From Cyprinodon diabolis (lineage: Eukaryota; Chordata; Actinopteri; Cyprinodontiformes; Cyprinodontidae), in assembly GCA_030533445.1 (NCBI GenBank), contig CM060066.1, positions 1,894,249-1,958,248 on the forward strand: DNA of 64,000 nt. Reading direction: 5' to 3'. Position numbers and translations under genes: made by a program. Shown one piece after another: positions 1 through 9,737 of the stretch. The notes under the pieces were generated by a model. The model ran no database searches. It was not told where the DNA came from and was given only the letters and a program-made list of their open reading frames with translations. Within the stretch, counting starts at the first letter, position 1. The number at the start of each line of letters is the position of its first letter.

Positions 1-378
1 CCACTTAAATTTCCAGGAGAACTTGAACGGGTCGTGTGGAGATTTATCCCCTGCTCAGTGTAAAGCTCCAGGGGGAGAAGGCCAAAAATCCAGTTTGCAG
101 GATGAATTCCTGCCGAAAAGGCAAAGGCAAAAACAAGCTTAGAACTCAGAGAGACAAAGACTCAGTTTGACTCAGCTAAACTCAGCTTGGCTAAGGGACC
201 CAAAACTGGCAAACACTCTGCCAACGAGGTAGTGACAGTCCGCAGCTTAAGAGTCCTCAGTAATGAGCACAACCAGCCGCAGGTGTGTGGGAGGACCAAC
301 GAGAACAGGGGGCCACCTGGTGGTGGAGGGAGAGAACACAAAAAACAAACACAGCCCACACACACTGGATTCCTAACA
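1..378 (+). mobile_element. LTR-like repeat, 3' part cut by window start
   Basis: This stretch matches, with scattered differences, the last ~380 bases of the solo-LTR-like insertion at 7870-8636: the same order of blocks (GAACTTGAACGG, GCAAACACTCTG, GCCGCAGGTGTG, CACCTGGTGGTGGAG) and the same terminus CCTAACA. The 5' part lies outside the window. No coding sequence is seen in it. Calling it an LTR rests on the TG...CA ends of the complete copy; it could be another class of repeat. Confidence 0.55.
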
Positions 379-655
379 TTAGCATTATTCTGTTAATGAC
401 TTAGACAAACTTTATGGTCATTCTGCATATGTAGAGTATAAGAAACAAAATTTTGTTTGTAAAGCTTTCTGAAAGTTTGATCACTGCTGCTTGGCAGTGA
501 AAAAGAACATTTCCATTTACATCGTGGGAGAGACATGGTGCAAAAAGGCATTAATGTGGAAAGTTCAGAGAAGTGCGAAAATAAATAGATAGATATGCTG
601 CAAAGTGCAGTAAAAACATTGAGTTGAGTTCTATTTTATAGCTTAACCATGTAGT
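379..655. other. Intergenic, nothing recognised
   Basis: AT-rich single-copy-looking DNA with no splice-flanked open frame, no tandem repeat and no similarity to other parts of the window that I can see. Confidence 0.5.
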
Positions 656-953
656 TTTCTCAACAGTTCATCAGTGTGATGGCGGGGGGGAAGAAGCTGC
701 TGCAGAACCTGCTGGTCCTGCATTGAATGCTGGGAAGCCTCTTCCCAGAGGGCAGCAGGGAGAACAGTCCATGGTGGGGGGGTGGGGGGTCATTGATGAT
801 GTCACGGGCTCGGGACACGCAGCGCAGAGCCCCCATGATCCTCTCTGCTGTTCTCACCTTCTTCCAGTCTGAGGCGCTGCAGCCTCCACACCACACAGTG
901 AGACAGCTGCTCAGAACGCTCTCTATGGTGCTTCTGGAGAAGGTGGGGAGGAT

Positions 954-984
<31 letters not shown>

Positions 985-1261
985 GAAGTCCAAGCGCTTC
1001 TGGGCCCTTTGGACCAGTGAGGTGGTGTTTCCAGTCCAGGTGAGGGTGTCTGTGATGAATGTGGTGCTGCTGACCACCTCTACAGCTGAGCTGTTGATGA
1101 GCAGTGGAGCGTGGTTAGGCCGGTTCTTCCTGAAGTCCACCATGATCTCCTTGGTCTTCTCCACCTTCAGGATCAAGCGGTTATCTCTGCACCACCAGCT
1201 GCTCCACCTCCTCTCTGTAGTCCAGGTCGTTGTCGTCTCTGATGAGGTGTGACAAAAACTT
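656..1261 (-). mobile_element. Rex1-like (CR1-clade) LINE, C-terminal RT fragment
   Basis: Read on the minus strand, the frame at about 1255-982 contains CRDNRLILKVEKTKEIMVDF, then PLLINSSAVEVV and TLTWTGNTTSLVQRAQKRL. This is the thumb/C-terminal part of the reverse transcriptase as seen in Rex1/Babar-type LINEs of fish. Further on it reads FPPAITLMNC then a stop at about 670, the usual end of such ORFs. The frame is broken by a G homopolymer at 954-981. It is a 5'-truncated, dead copy. Clade assignment is from motif memory, not from alignment. Confidence 0.7.
954..981. repeat. G28 homopolymer
   Basis: Twenty-eight consecutive G residues on the plus strand, inside the dead LINE fragment. 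The length is prone to assembly or polymerase error, so the exact count should not be trusted. It breaks the LINE reading frame at a proline-coding (CCC) stretch. Confidence 0.9.
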
Positions 1262-1840
1262 GGCCACTTTTCAGACCCCTCTAGCACTTTGATTTCTAAA
1301 AAGCTCCTAGCGCCAAATCTAGAGACTTTTTTCTGCTACTGGAGACTTTGGAGACAACATCTAAAAGCAGCGAACTCTGCTCTCCAGAGCAAGTAGATTG
1401 GTAACCCCGCCTCCTGCTCTCCTCTATCTTGTCTGCTGTCATGATTCATGCAGCTATTATTTCATCCAAATGAAAAATGGAGAACAGATAAGCAGATCAT
1501 GGCTTGTCTACAGTGAAAAGAAGGACTGGGTTATTTACTTTGGCCTTTTTGGAAACACAGGAAGGAGCAATCAGCTAAGTGAGCTTAGTGCTTGGAAAAA
1601 ATCTTTCATTCCTTTAGAGACAGCATGAAAAGTCAGCTGAGTACAAAACATAGAGAGGAAAACAAGAAGAAAAGGGACAAGAAGAGAGGGACACAACCTA
1701 GAACAGATCATGGATGTCTATTCTATTAACATTTCTCTATCTGGAGAATGGGGCTGTTCTATGTGTTGTCTTCTCCAGTCAGAGGGGCCCCTGCCTGTCT
1801 TTGCCTAGGGACCCAAATTTCCTAAATCCGCCCCTATATT
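1262..1840 (+). mobile_element. hAT-derived repeat, copy 1
   Basis: One of four long copies of the same repeat (others at 2962-4057, 47555-48258, 54063-54735). It carries a 76-codon open stretch at 1398-1628 that is identical in all four; its apparent start is TTG, so there is no good initiator. The segment [20 protein letters not shown] resembles the TTF-type zinc-finger region at the N-terminus of ZMYM1/THAP12-like hAT transposases, with cysteines lost. The outer end is TAAATCCGCCCCTA, related to the CAGGGGCGGATTTAGG end of copy 3. The inner end is abrupt at 1262, inside the repeat. Confidence 0.7.
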
Positions 1841-2041
1841 CAGGAAAAGCTCCAAAGCAGTTAATCCTCCTAATGTTGAAAACCTTTTATTTGTAGATAT
1901 ACGTCTCTGTGCTGCCAGAACCGATAGGATGTTTGAAATTATAATCAAGCTGCAGTTTTAATGCACATCATTCACTGTCAGATCGCCTCCCTCTCCTGCA
2001 CACATGGGTCTGCATGCTCTGCAGCCATTGGCTGAACATGT

Positions 2042-2140
2042 TGCATTCAGAGCAGTTCAACAGGCTGCCTCGCTGTGATTGGCTGCACCGCCTGGGAAGC
2101 AGGCATAAAACTAAAGTGTGGGAAGCTGTTGGATAAAGAA
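2042..2140 (+). promoter_or_regulatory. Probable core promoter of the Ras-type gene
   Basis: An inverted CCAAT box (ATTGG) lies at 2078-2082 and a TATA-like CATAAAA at 2104-2110, spaced as in a typical vertebrate promoter; a second CCATTGG lies at about 2024-2030. Transcription would be expected to begin near 2130-2140, giving a 5' UTR of about 160 bases if unspliced. Prediction from motif spacing only. Confidence 0.5.
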
Positions 2141-2295
2141 CTGCAGAGCAGCGGATGGAGAAGGAGCAGAAATTGGCCCCAAAACTGAAATAAATTAAAA
2201 GTTAAATCGAGGAGGAAAAGTGCAGGTGTGCAAGGATCAGGAAAGAGATCAGAGAAGCTTTGCTGGACTTTTCTTCAGCAGGAAAAGCAGAGATC

Positions 2296-2922
2296 ATGTC
2301 TCTGGAGGTGAAGGAGAAGACGCAGGTGCGCGTCGTGTTTCTGGGGGCAGCAGGGGTCGGTAAGACGGCTCTGATCAAACGCTTCCTGCAGGACACCTTC
2401 GAGGTGAAACACAGGCGCACCGTGGAGGAGCTGCACAGCAAGGAGTACGACATCGGAGGAGTGAAAGTCACCGTGGAGATCCTGGACACCAGCGGCAGCT
2501 ACTCCTTCCCCGCCATGCGCAAACTCTCCATCCAGAACAGCGACGCCTTCGCCCTGGTCTACGCCGTGGATGACCCCGAGTCCTTGGAGGCCCTCAAGAG
2601 TCTCCGGGAGGAGATCCTGGAGATCAAGGAGGACAAGTACACTCCGATCGTGGTGGTGGGGAACAAGGCGGACCGGGAGGAGGAGCGCCTGGTGCCCGCA
2701 GACAGCGTGCTGGCCACCGTGGAGATGGACTGGAACAGCAGCTACCTGGAGGCGTCTGCCAAGGAGAACACCAACGTGGTGGAGGTGTTCAAGGAGCTGC
2801 TGCAGCAGGTCAACCTGCCCAGCCGCCTGAGCCCGGCGCTCCGCAGGCGCAGGGAGACCTTCCCCAAAGGCACCGACTTCCGGCCGCCGATGAACAAAAC
2901 CAACAGCTGCATCCTGTCATGA
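2296..2922 (+). CDS. Ras-dva/RASD-type small GTPase, single exon
   Basis: Membrane-anchored GTP-binding switch protein of the Ras superfamily, 208 aa. Visible motifs: P-loop GAAGVGKT at residues 17-24, switch I Thr42, G3 box DTSG at 64-67 (followed by Ser, not the catalytic Gln61 of Ras), NKAD at 123-126, EASAK at 152-156, a basic stretch RRRR near 182 and a C-terminal prenylation box CILS at 205-208 (Ser favours farnesylation). The PAMRKLSI segment after G3 is shared with RASD proteins; overall it best fits the Ras-dva group, a vertebrate family tied to forebrain/placode development and regeneration and missing from placental mammals. The ATG at 2296 has A at -3; the frame stays open upstream to 2260 but without another ATG. 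Intronless and GC-rich compared with its surroundings. A hAT-derived repeat begins about 40 bases after the stop. GTPase family is certain; the subfamily is my recognition and needs a tree. Confidence 0.9.
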   Translation: MSLEVKEKTQVRVVFLGAAGVGKTALIKRFLQDTFEVKHRRTVEELHSKEYDIGGVKVTVEILDTSGSYSFPAMRKLSIQNSDAFALVYAVDDPESLEALKSLREEILEIKEDKYTPIVVVGNKADREEERLVPADSVLATVEMDWNSSYLEASAKENTNVVEVFKELLQQVNLPSRLSPALRRRRETFPKGTDFRPPMNKTNSCILS

Positions 2923-2961
2923 TGGAGCCGCTGGTTCCCATGGAGACAAGCTGGAGGCAGG

Positions 2962-4057
2962 CAGGGTTCGGATTTAGGAAATATGGGGCCCAAGGCAAAG
3001 ACAGGCAGGGGCCCCTCTGAACTGAGAAGACAACAAATAGAACAGCCCCATTCTCCAGATAGAGAAATGTTAATAGAATAGACATCCATTATCTGTTCTA
3101 GGTTGTGTCCCTCTCTTCTTGTCCCCTTTCTTCTTGTTTTCCTCTCTATGTTTTGTACTCAGCTGACTTTTCATGCTGTCTCTAAAGGAATGAAAGATTT
3201 TTTCCAAGCACTAAGCTCACTTAGCTGATTGCTCCTTCCTGTGTTTCCAAAAAGGCCAAAGTAAATAACCCAGTCCTTCTTTTCACTGTAGACAAGCCAT
3301 GATCTGCTTATCTGTTCTCCATTTTTCATTTGGATGAAATAATAGCTGCATGAATCATGACAGCAGACAAGATAGAGGAGAGCAGGAGGCGGGGTTACCA
3401 ATCTACTCGCTCTGGAGAGCAGAGTTCGCTGCTTTTAGATGTTGTCTCCAAAGTCTCCAGTAGCAGAAAAAAGTCTCTAGATTTGGCGCTAGGAGCTTTT
3501 TAGAAATCAAAGTGCTAGAGGGGTCTGAAAAGTGGCTAAATATAGCGACTAAAGCGCTAAGTTGGCAACACTGCTCTTTGCATGGTTTGTTTTCAAATGG
3601 TTTGCTGCTGTCTGTTTGGACCTTTCTGAACATGTGCAGCAAATGGACTGATCCAATATGGTGGACACTGAAGGGGGGGGGCTGAGACACACTTAATATT
3701 ATCAGCGTTCTGATGGCATTTTAGCCAAAGGAAACAGAGTTTTATGGGGCCCCCAGGAACTTGGGGCCCTAGGCACCTGCCTAGTATTGCCATCCATCCA
3801 TCCATCCATCTTCCTCCGCTTATCCGGGGTCGGGTCACGGGGGCAGCAGCTTAAGAAGGGAGGCCCAGACTTCCCTCTCCCCAGCCACTTTTTCCAGCTC
3901 TTCAGGAGGAACCCCAAGGCGTTCCCAGGCCAGCCGAGAAACATAGTCTCTCCAGCGAGTCCTGGGTCTTCCCCGGGGCCTCCCCCCTGTGGGACGTGCC
4001 CGGAACACCTCACCAGGGAGGCGTCCAGGCTGGTATTGCCTAATGGTAAATCCTCCC
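2962..4057 (-). mobile_element. hAT-derived repeat, copy 2, directly 3' of the Ras-type gene
   Basis: Starts CAGGGTTCGGATTTAGG only ~40 bases after the GTPase stop and runs in the opposite orientation to copy 1, so the gene lies between inverted copies. The open stretch 3171-3401 (minus) is the 76-codon frame shared by all copies. The far end (GGGGCCCTAGGCACC to about 4057) is interrupted by a LINE fragment at 3792-4032. No perfect 8-bp target duplication was found. Since no AATAAA is visible on the plus strand before about 4139, the host mRNA probably reads through it. Confidence 0.7.
3792..4032 (-). mobile_element. RTE-like LINE 3' end inserted in hAT repeat
   Basis: Flanked by an exact 8-bp duplication, GTATTGCC, at 3784-3791 and 4033-4040. 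On the minus strand it encodes the C-terminus GRPRTRWRDYVSRLAWERLG followed by VPPEELEKVAGEREVW, and then ends in a (GGAT)n tail. This is a 5'-truncated non-LTR insertion with the short-tandem tail typical of RTE-clade fish LINEs (Rex3/Expander-like); the clade is inferred. It is younger than the hAT repeat it interrupts. Confidence 0.75.
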
Positions 4058-5700
4058 TCTCTCATAATTGTATGACTTTATTCTTGTAATTTTATGACGT
4101 GATTCTCATGATTTTACAAATTTATTCTCGAAATAGAAAAATAAATCTTTAGCCTGGCCCTGATACTCCATCATATGAGAAGGTGGAAGCAGTAAAACTC
4201 TGCAGGACAAAAGAAAAAAAAAAAAAAAAGACTTAAAGGTCCAACAATCATCAGACCTGCATTTATAGCTGATAGGAGACGAGATGCTGAACTGTTGCTG
4301 CTGGAGTTTCATTTATCAAAGAATCAAAAAACTAAATATTAAGGCTGCTGCCAACAGACTGTTTATACTGACAGGAATATTTAACCAGTGTACGTTATGT
4401 TTTGTGCATAACCTTTGATTTTACTTGTAATTACTTTTTTTGTAATTGAACGACATGTAGCACATCATGTTTACAATTTTTTAAACGTTATTTTCCATGG
4501 AGCTCCACATTAAACTTGTTTATATAGAAATATAAAAAGTGGTGACTTATTATGAACCATAAATGCACTTTTCACTGATTTTGAAATGTTGATTTTTCTT
4601 TTAAAACGTTTCCTCATATTTTTTTTTTTACCACCCTTATTGTAGCCATTTATTAGATGTAATGTAAACGTGAAATAAAAAGCTAAAACATGAGTGGAAA
4701 TTGTGTGATTTTGTTTTTAATGTAGCAGGATGGACTAACTGGAGAATATTTGGATTAAAGAAAAGGAATTTATAAAGAATATATTCAAGTTAATGTTTTA
4801 CTAACTTATATTGATCAGAAATAAACAGTTTGGGGTAAAATATGTTCTATATATTCATCTAGATATCTATAATAAATGAAAACTTTTTTTATCAAAACAA
4901 CAGTATTAATTATTGAAAACAATCTTTTCATTTTTTGGTTAAATATAAACCATAAAAGCAAGAATAGAAATATATATAGCAGTGATGTTATGAACGCCTC
5001 ATATTGTTTATACATTAACGCTGCTGCTATTGATTTTTAGCTGTTCCATTTCTCTCCGAGCAAAGATCTAGAATAGAAATGTCAATATAGAGCGCATCTG
5101 TGATGCCAAAAATGGATCCATTTTCTTCCTTGTTTACATTTGGTTGTGAAGGTGATTTAAAGCAGATGGTTGATGCACTCTGGACTAATCTTTGGTACAC
5201 AAACCTCACGCTCCACTGAATGAAGGTTCCAGAGTGACCAGATCTCTGCTGCCATCTGCTGGTGGAAAACACGCTCTGAGTCTTTGCTTAAGTTCCGATT
5301 TTTAGGGTTACTTTAGTTCAGGGATGTCAAAGTCAAACACAGAGGGACGAAAAAATAAAAAATAAACTGATATTAATAAACTTTTACTATATTAATAAAC
5401 TTATTCAGATAGATAAAGGAAAGTGAGTGCATTATAAACCGAAAATGCATTACTGTGCTGCTCTATGATCGATCACTGCTTTCAAATAGTAAAATAAGTT
5501 TTAGTCTCTCTTATGGCTCTTATCTGGATTTTTCTCTGAGTCCATTTAACATAAAAATATGATTAAATGAAGTAAAATACAAAAATCTATGGCACATAGA
5601 AAAAAAAAATACTTCAAAGAAAAATCACGTCTTCTACAAAGAAATGTAAAAATTTAGTGATGAATCACAGCAGCAGAGGCAGAATTCAGCCAGAGGTTCT
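4058..5700. other. AT-rich intergenic DNA, nothing recognised
   Basis: AATAAA signals on the plus strand at about 4139-4144 and 4675-4680 are candidates for the 3' end of the upstream GTPase transcript. Otherwise there are only poly-A/T runs and short non-ATG frames. No repeat family recognised. Confidence 0.45.
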
Positions 5701-5703
5701 TCA

Positions 5704-6166
5704 AATGCTGCTGCAGGTGTCAGCAGAGGGAGGGGCGGAGCTTATCCTGCAGGTGATGGAGGCGTCGCTGAGCAAGAGGCAGGAGGGATCCGCACGTCAT
5801 GCACAGAATACCGGGAGGTGAACAGACGCACAGACAGGGCAGAGGTGCGTGCGGATCCCACCTGCCCCTCGCTAAGCGGCGCCTCCATCACCTGCAGGAT
5901 CAGCTCCGCCCCTCCCTCCATCCAGGCTCCTTTTATTCTGGCTTCAATCAGCCTCTGCTGTAACCTGACTCCGCCAGATGGATTTGCTCCGCATATCCAT
6001 CTGGAAACCTTCCGTTGAAGTAATTTTGGGAAGGGGCGAAAATACTGGTTAGCTGATTGGCCTATGTTGGTGATAGACGGGCCAAATAAACCAATCAGAT
6101 CAACGAAGCATATGACGTACTAACAGAGCGACGACGAAGAGGAGCCTCTGCTGACACCTGCAGCAG
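5704..6166. mobile_element. Foldback element with nested inverted arms
   Basis: Outer arms: CTGCTGCAGGTGTCAGCAG near 5709 and its reverse complement near 6145. Inner arms of about 65 bases lie at 5730-5797 and 5843-5912, both containing GCAGGTGATGGAGGCG or its complement and centred near 5820. The outer and inner pairs are not concentric: about 230 extra bases (5913-6140) separate them on the right, so a second small element probably inserted there. Non-coding. Confidence 0.6.
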
Positions 6167-6189
6167 CAGCTGCGCTTCCGCTTCCCTTC

Positions 6190-7090
6190 CAGGAAGCTTT
6201 TTCAATTAAAAATGTCAGAAATAGTGTTGAGCTGCTTAATATCGTAGCTCAACAAAGCCTTGTTTTTGCTTAAGCCGGGCGTAAACTGTGCCATTTTTTT
6301 CCCTTTTTGGGCCGATTTTCCAGTCATGAGAGAATTATTCGAACATGTCGACTTTCAGCCTGATGGTGCGTGGTGTAGCTGTACAGGGGGTAACGAGGGG
6401 CGATCAGCCTCTAACGACCACCTCCATCAGGAATCGTAAGGTCGGGAGAAAATCAAACATGTTGTAAATTCAGTCGGCCGTCTTAAGGTGGTCGTGGGCA
6501 AATCGCTCAGTGGGCAAACAAGGATTCTTCTTCTTTCTCTCAGAGGTAAACCCAGCAGCATGGCGGGGGTGCAATGAGTGATATGGAGTTCTTTCTGTCA
6601 AACTGACAGACCGTAGTAGCCACATTTTCTCAGCAATGTCTTTGTCCAAATATCCAAGGCAGCGTTTCACTCTATGAGCTTCATGTTCCTCTTCTACTGG
6701 TTTGGCTTCCAGATAGACGAGTCTGAGTAGCGCCATCTCACTGCGGAGCCGAGTCCCACCTGGTTTTTAGACGTACAGAGTGAGCAGGTAGATCGCATCA
6801 GAGCGTCGGGTCGCACAGCGTGGGAACAAACATCCTGAGCTGGGAACTTTTAAACCCTGCGGTTGCGTCGTACAGTTTGAGCTGTAGCTGCGTGCAGCGA
6901 TTGAAAAAAAATCGCAGTGTATGCTCAGCTTCAGACAACATGCAAATAGAAACGGATGAACGGGTCCCCCCCCTTGCAATGCCCCATACCTGTCTATGTC
7001 TCTGAAAGGGGGGGGTCGTTAGAGGGAATTGCTGGCGTGGCTGAATAGACGAGGTCTTCTGTTCCCCTATTGTGCACAAATAAGGAATTG
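6190..7090 (+). mobile_element. Dispersed repeat X copy, interrupted by a TIR element
   Basis: The left part (6190-6268, TTTTTCAATTAAAAATGTCAG) and right part (6933-7020, ACATGCAAATAGAAACGG ATGAACGGGT) are the two halves of repeat X, present intact at 13934-14180 and 17029-17270. Between them lies an insertion of about 660 bp whose ends AAGCCGGGCGTAAACTG (6270) and CAGTGTATGCTCAGCTT (6916) are imperfect inverted repeats. Part of that insertion (GTAGATCGCATCAGAGC) recurs near 35748 and 36700-36830. No coding potential recognised. Confidence 0.55.
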
Positions 7091-7104
7091 TTGTATTAAC
7101 CATA

Positions 7105-7182
7105 CATAGAAACAGAGTTTTATGGGGACCTCAGGAAATGTAGGCCCTAGGCAGCTGCCAGTATTGCCTAATGTTAACCCCC
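7105..7182. mobile_element. Terminal fragment of the hAT-derived repeat
   Basis: AAACAGAGTTTTATGGGG through GTATTGCCTAATG matches the distal end of copy 2 (3730-4045, with the RTE insertion removed). A solitary end with nothing internal remaining. Confidence 0.55.
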
Positions 7183-7711
7183 ACCACCCCGGCTCACAGG
7201 TCACACATTAACTGGCCTAAAGATAAATAGTATTTCAAAATCCAGAAATTCCAGAAAAAGTGTAGATTCCCAAACATTTTAGCTGAAATCAACAGTTAAG
7301 CTCAGTAGTTTAGACTTTATACTGCAGGTGTTCCTCATGATATTCTGTCACGTCTATTTATCACAGATCAAGTATTTTGAATGCATGGAAATACTTTGAA
7401 AGGTTAAGTTAACTCATTGTTAAAGTTTTTTCTTTTTTTTTCATTCTAAACCTGCCAATAGGATCAGATCCTGACCAATCAATGATAAACTCTGATAGGG
7501 CGCCTCAATTCAGTGGAGAACCTGTGGATGGACAGAAAACTGATGCAAAAACCAAGAAATACAGAAGAATGGAGGATTTTAGTCCAATCATCCTGGTATT
7601 GTGATCCCAGCAAAACAAACTCCTCAGTATTTGTTCAGTTTAAACACTAAACTTTGCATTTTTTAAAAAGAAATGAAGATTGAAGACAGCAGCAAACCAT
7701 TTTAAATTTCT
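7183..7711. other. Intergenic, nothing recognised
   Basis: AT-rich; no open frame with splice context, no repeat match seen. Confidence 0.4.
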
Positions 7712-9737
7712 GGAAGAGAGCACATCCAGTTAGTCACAGTCAGAGAAACAGGACTACACTGGAAAACAGGCCAAGCTCCAACATCTAGAAACAAAGGTGT
7801 TGATGGCAGCAGCACAGCTGATATTTCTCTCCAGGATGGAGTCACAGCCAAACAGGAACAGACCAGATGTGTCATAGTGGGCGTTAAAGATCTGACCCAC
7901 ATGCAGAGAACCACTCAGAGACCAAGGGAAAAAGTTAACTGGTTTATTGAGGATTAGCAAAAACACAGATGGAGAGAGATATTCTGCTGGGTAATACTGT
8001 TGGACCTCAGTGGACTGGTGAACCCGAACCAGACACTCTGAAGGGGAGATCACAATGATCAGTTCAGGGACCGTGGGAAAAAAGACAGAGGCGTGTATAT
8101 TGCTTTAGAGGCACTCACGTTTTTGGGGGGGTGGGGCTCTTGGTTATTCCTTGGATCCAGTTTGTGGGGTTTAATCCAGACAAGAATGAACTCGTTGGAA
8201 AGCGGATAGGCCGACTAACCTTGGACCCAGAGGAGTAAAGGAGGTGACTGTCACTTGGTTTTCCAGAAGTGGACTTGAACGGATCATGTGGAGGTTTCCC
8301 CTTGCTCAGTGTGACTCAGTTAATCCTTCCAGGGGGGGTAGAAGGTCCAGGCTTATCCAGTGATACAAGAAGGCTTCCTGCTGAAGAACAAAGACAAAGC
8401 AAGTTTAGAGAGACAAGGCTAACGTTAGACTCTGCTAATCTCAGTTTGGCTAGAGTACCCAACACTGGCAAACACTCTGGCGTCGAGGTGGTGTTACAGC
8501 CCGCTGCTCAAATACTCCTCTGGTAAAGACCCAACGAGCCGCAGGTGTGCAAGGAGGCCTAACGAGAACAGGGCACCATCTGGTGGTGGAGAGAAGAAAA
8601 ACACAAAAACAACCCACACAACCTGGAATCCTAACAAAATGAAGCTACTATGAGAAAAAGCAGACAGAGCAGAACGTTAGAGATTGAACTAACAGATTCT
8701 GCAGAGTGGGAGAATAGAGATAGAATGAAGCAGAATGATGAAAAAGGGGTCCCTATGTCCTCCAGCAGTCTAAGCCTATAGCAGCAGAACTATAGAGATA
8801 GATCAGGATAACCTGAGCCACTCTAACTAGAAGCTTTATCAAAAAGGAAAGTTTTAAGCCTAGTCTTAAAAGTAGACAGGGTGTCTGCCTCACGGACTAA
8901 AACTGGTAGTTGGTTCCACAGGAGAGGAGCCTGATAACTAAAAGATCTGCCTCCCATTCTACTTTTAGAAATTCTAGGAGCCACTAGTAAACCTGCAGAT
9001 TGAGAGCGAAGTGCTCTGTTAGGAACATAAGGAACAATCAGATCTCTGATATCAGATGGAGCTTGGCCATTTAAGGCTTTATATGTGAGAAGGAGGATTT
9101 TAAATTCAATTCTTGATTTAACAGGAAGCCAATGAAGAGAAGCCAGGATAGGAGAGATATGATCTCTCTTTTTCATTTTCATCAGAACTCTGGCTGCAGC
9201 ATTTTGGATCAGCTGAAGGCTTTTAACTACAGTTTGTGGACTTCCTGATAGTAAAGAATTACAATAGTCCAGCCTTGAAGTAACAAATGCATGGACTAGT
9301 TTCTCAGCATCACCCCTGGACAGGAGATTTCTCATTTTTGCAATATTCCTCAGATGAAAGAAGGAAATTCTAGAAACCTCTTTGATCTGGGATTTAAATG
9401 ACAGGTCCTGATCAAAAATAACACCAAGATTTTTTACTTTAACAAACTGAAGATCCAAAGTATGAAGATGAGAATGTGTGGGACTATTCACATTTTGAAC
9501 AAAGCCAATAGTGTCTAAGATAGCATTAAAGGCTGCTCTTAAGCTATCGCCTTCAATGTCAGCATGGATGTTAAAATCTCCCACTATGATGACCCTGTCA
9601 GTATTTAATACCAAATCAGAAAGGAACTCTGAAAACTCATCTAAAAATTCAGAGTAAGGACCTGGTGGACGATACAAAGTTACAAAAAGAAGAGGTTTTC
9701 TTGCCTTGAAATTTGGATGAGGGAAATTAAAAAACAA
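7712..9737 (-). mobile_element. L2-like LINE with in-frame internal deletion
   Basis: The minus-strand frame 9737-8823 (304 codons, 5'-truncated) joins two distant parts of a LINE ORF. Residues ~1-97 are the end of the AP-endonuclease domain (TLYRPPGPYSEF, IIVGDFNIHADIEGDS). From FVKVKNLGVIFDQDLSFKSQ onward it is the tail of the reverse transcriptase ([40 protein letters not shown]). The catalytic RT core, including the YADD box, is missing, yet the frame is open across the join near 9445. The 3' UTR runs on to about 7712 and is split by the LTR-like insertion 7870-8636. Sister pieces are at 42803-43340 and 60573-61494. Non-autonomous. Confidence 0.8.
7870..8636 (+). mobile_element. Solo-LTR-like insertion in the LINE 3' UTR
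   Basis: 767 bp, beginning TGTCATAG and ending CCTAACA, flanked by AGATG (7865-7869) and AAATG (8637-8641), a 4/5 match to a 5-bp duplication. The LINE copy at 61128 shows the uninterrupted site (CCAGATGAAGCTAC), which fixes the insertion boundaries. TG...CA ends, length and a 5-bp TSD fit a solo LTR; no internal coding region is present. A second, 3' portion of the same family is at 1-378. Confidence 0.65.

Noticed and set aside
802..1287. 161-codon minus frame as a host gene
   Set aside because: Content is LINE reverse transcriptase tail plus poly-Pro from the G run.
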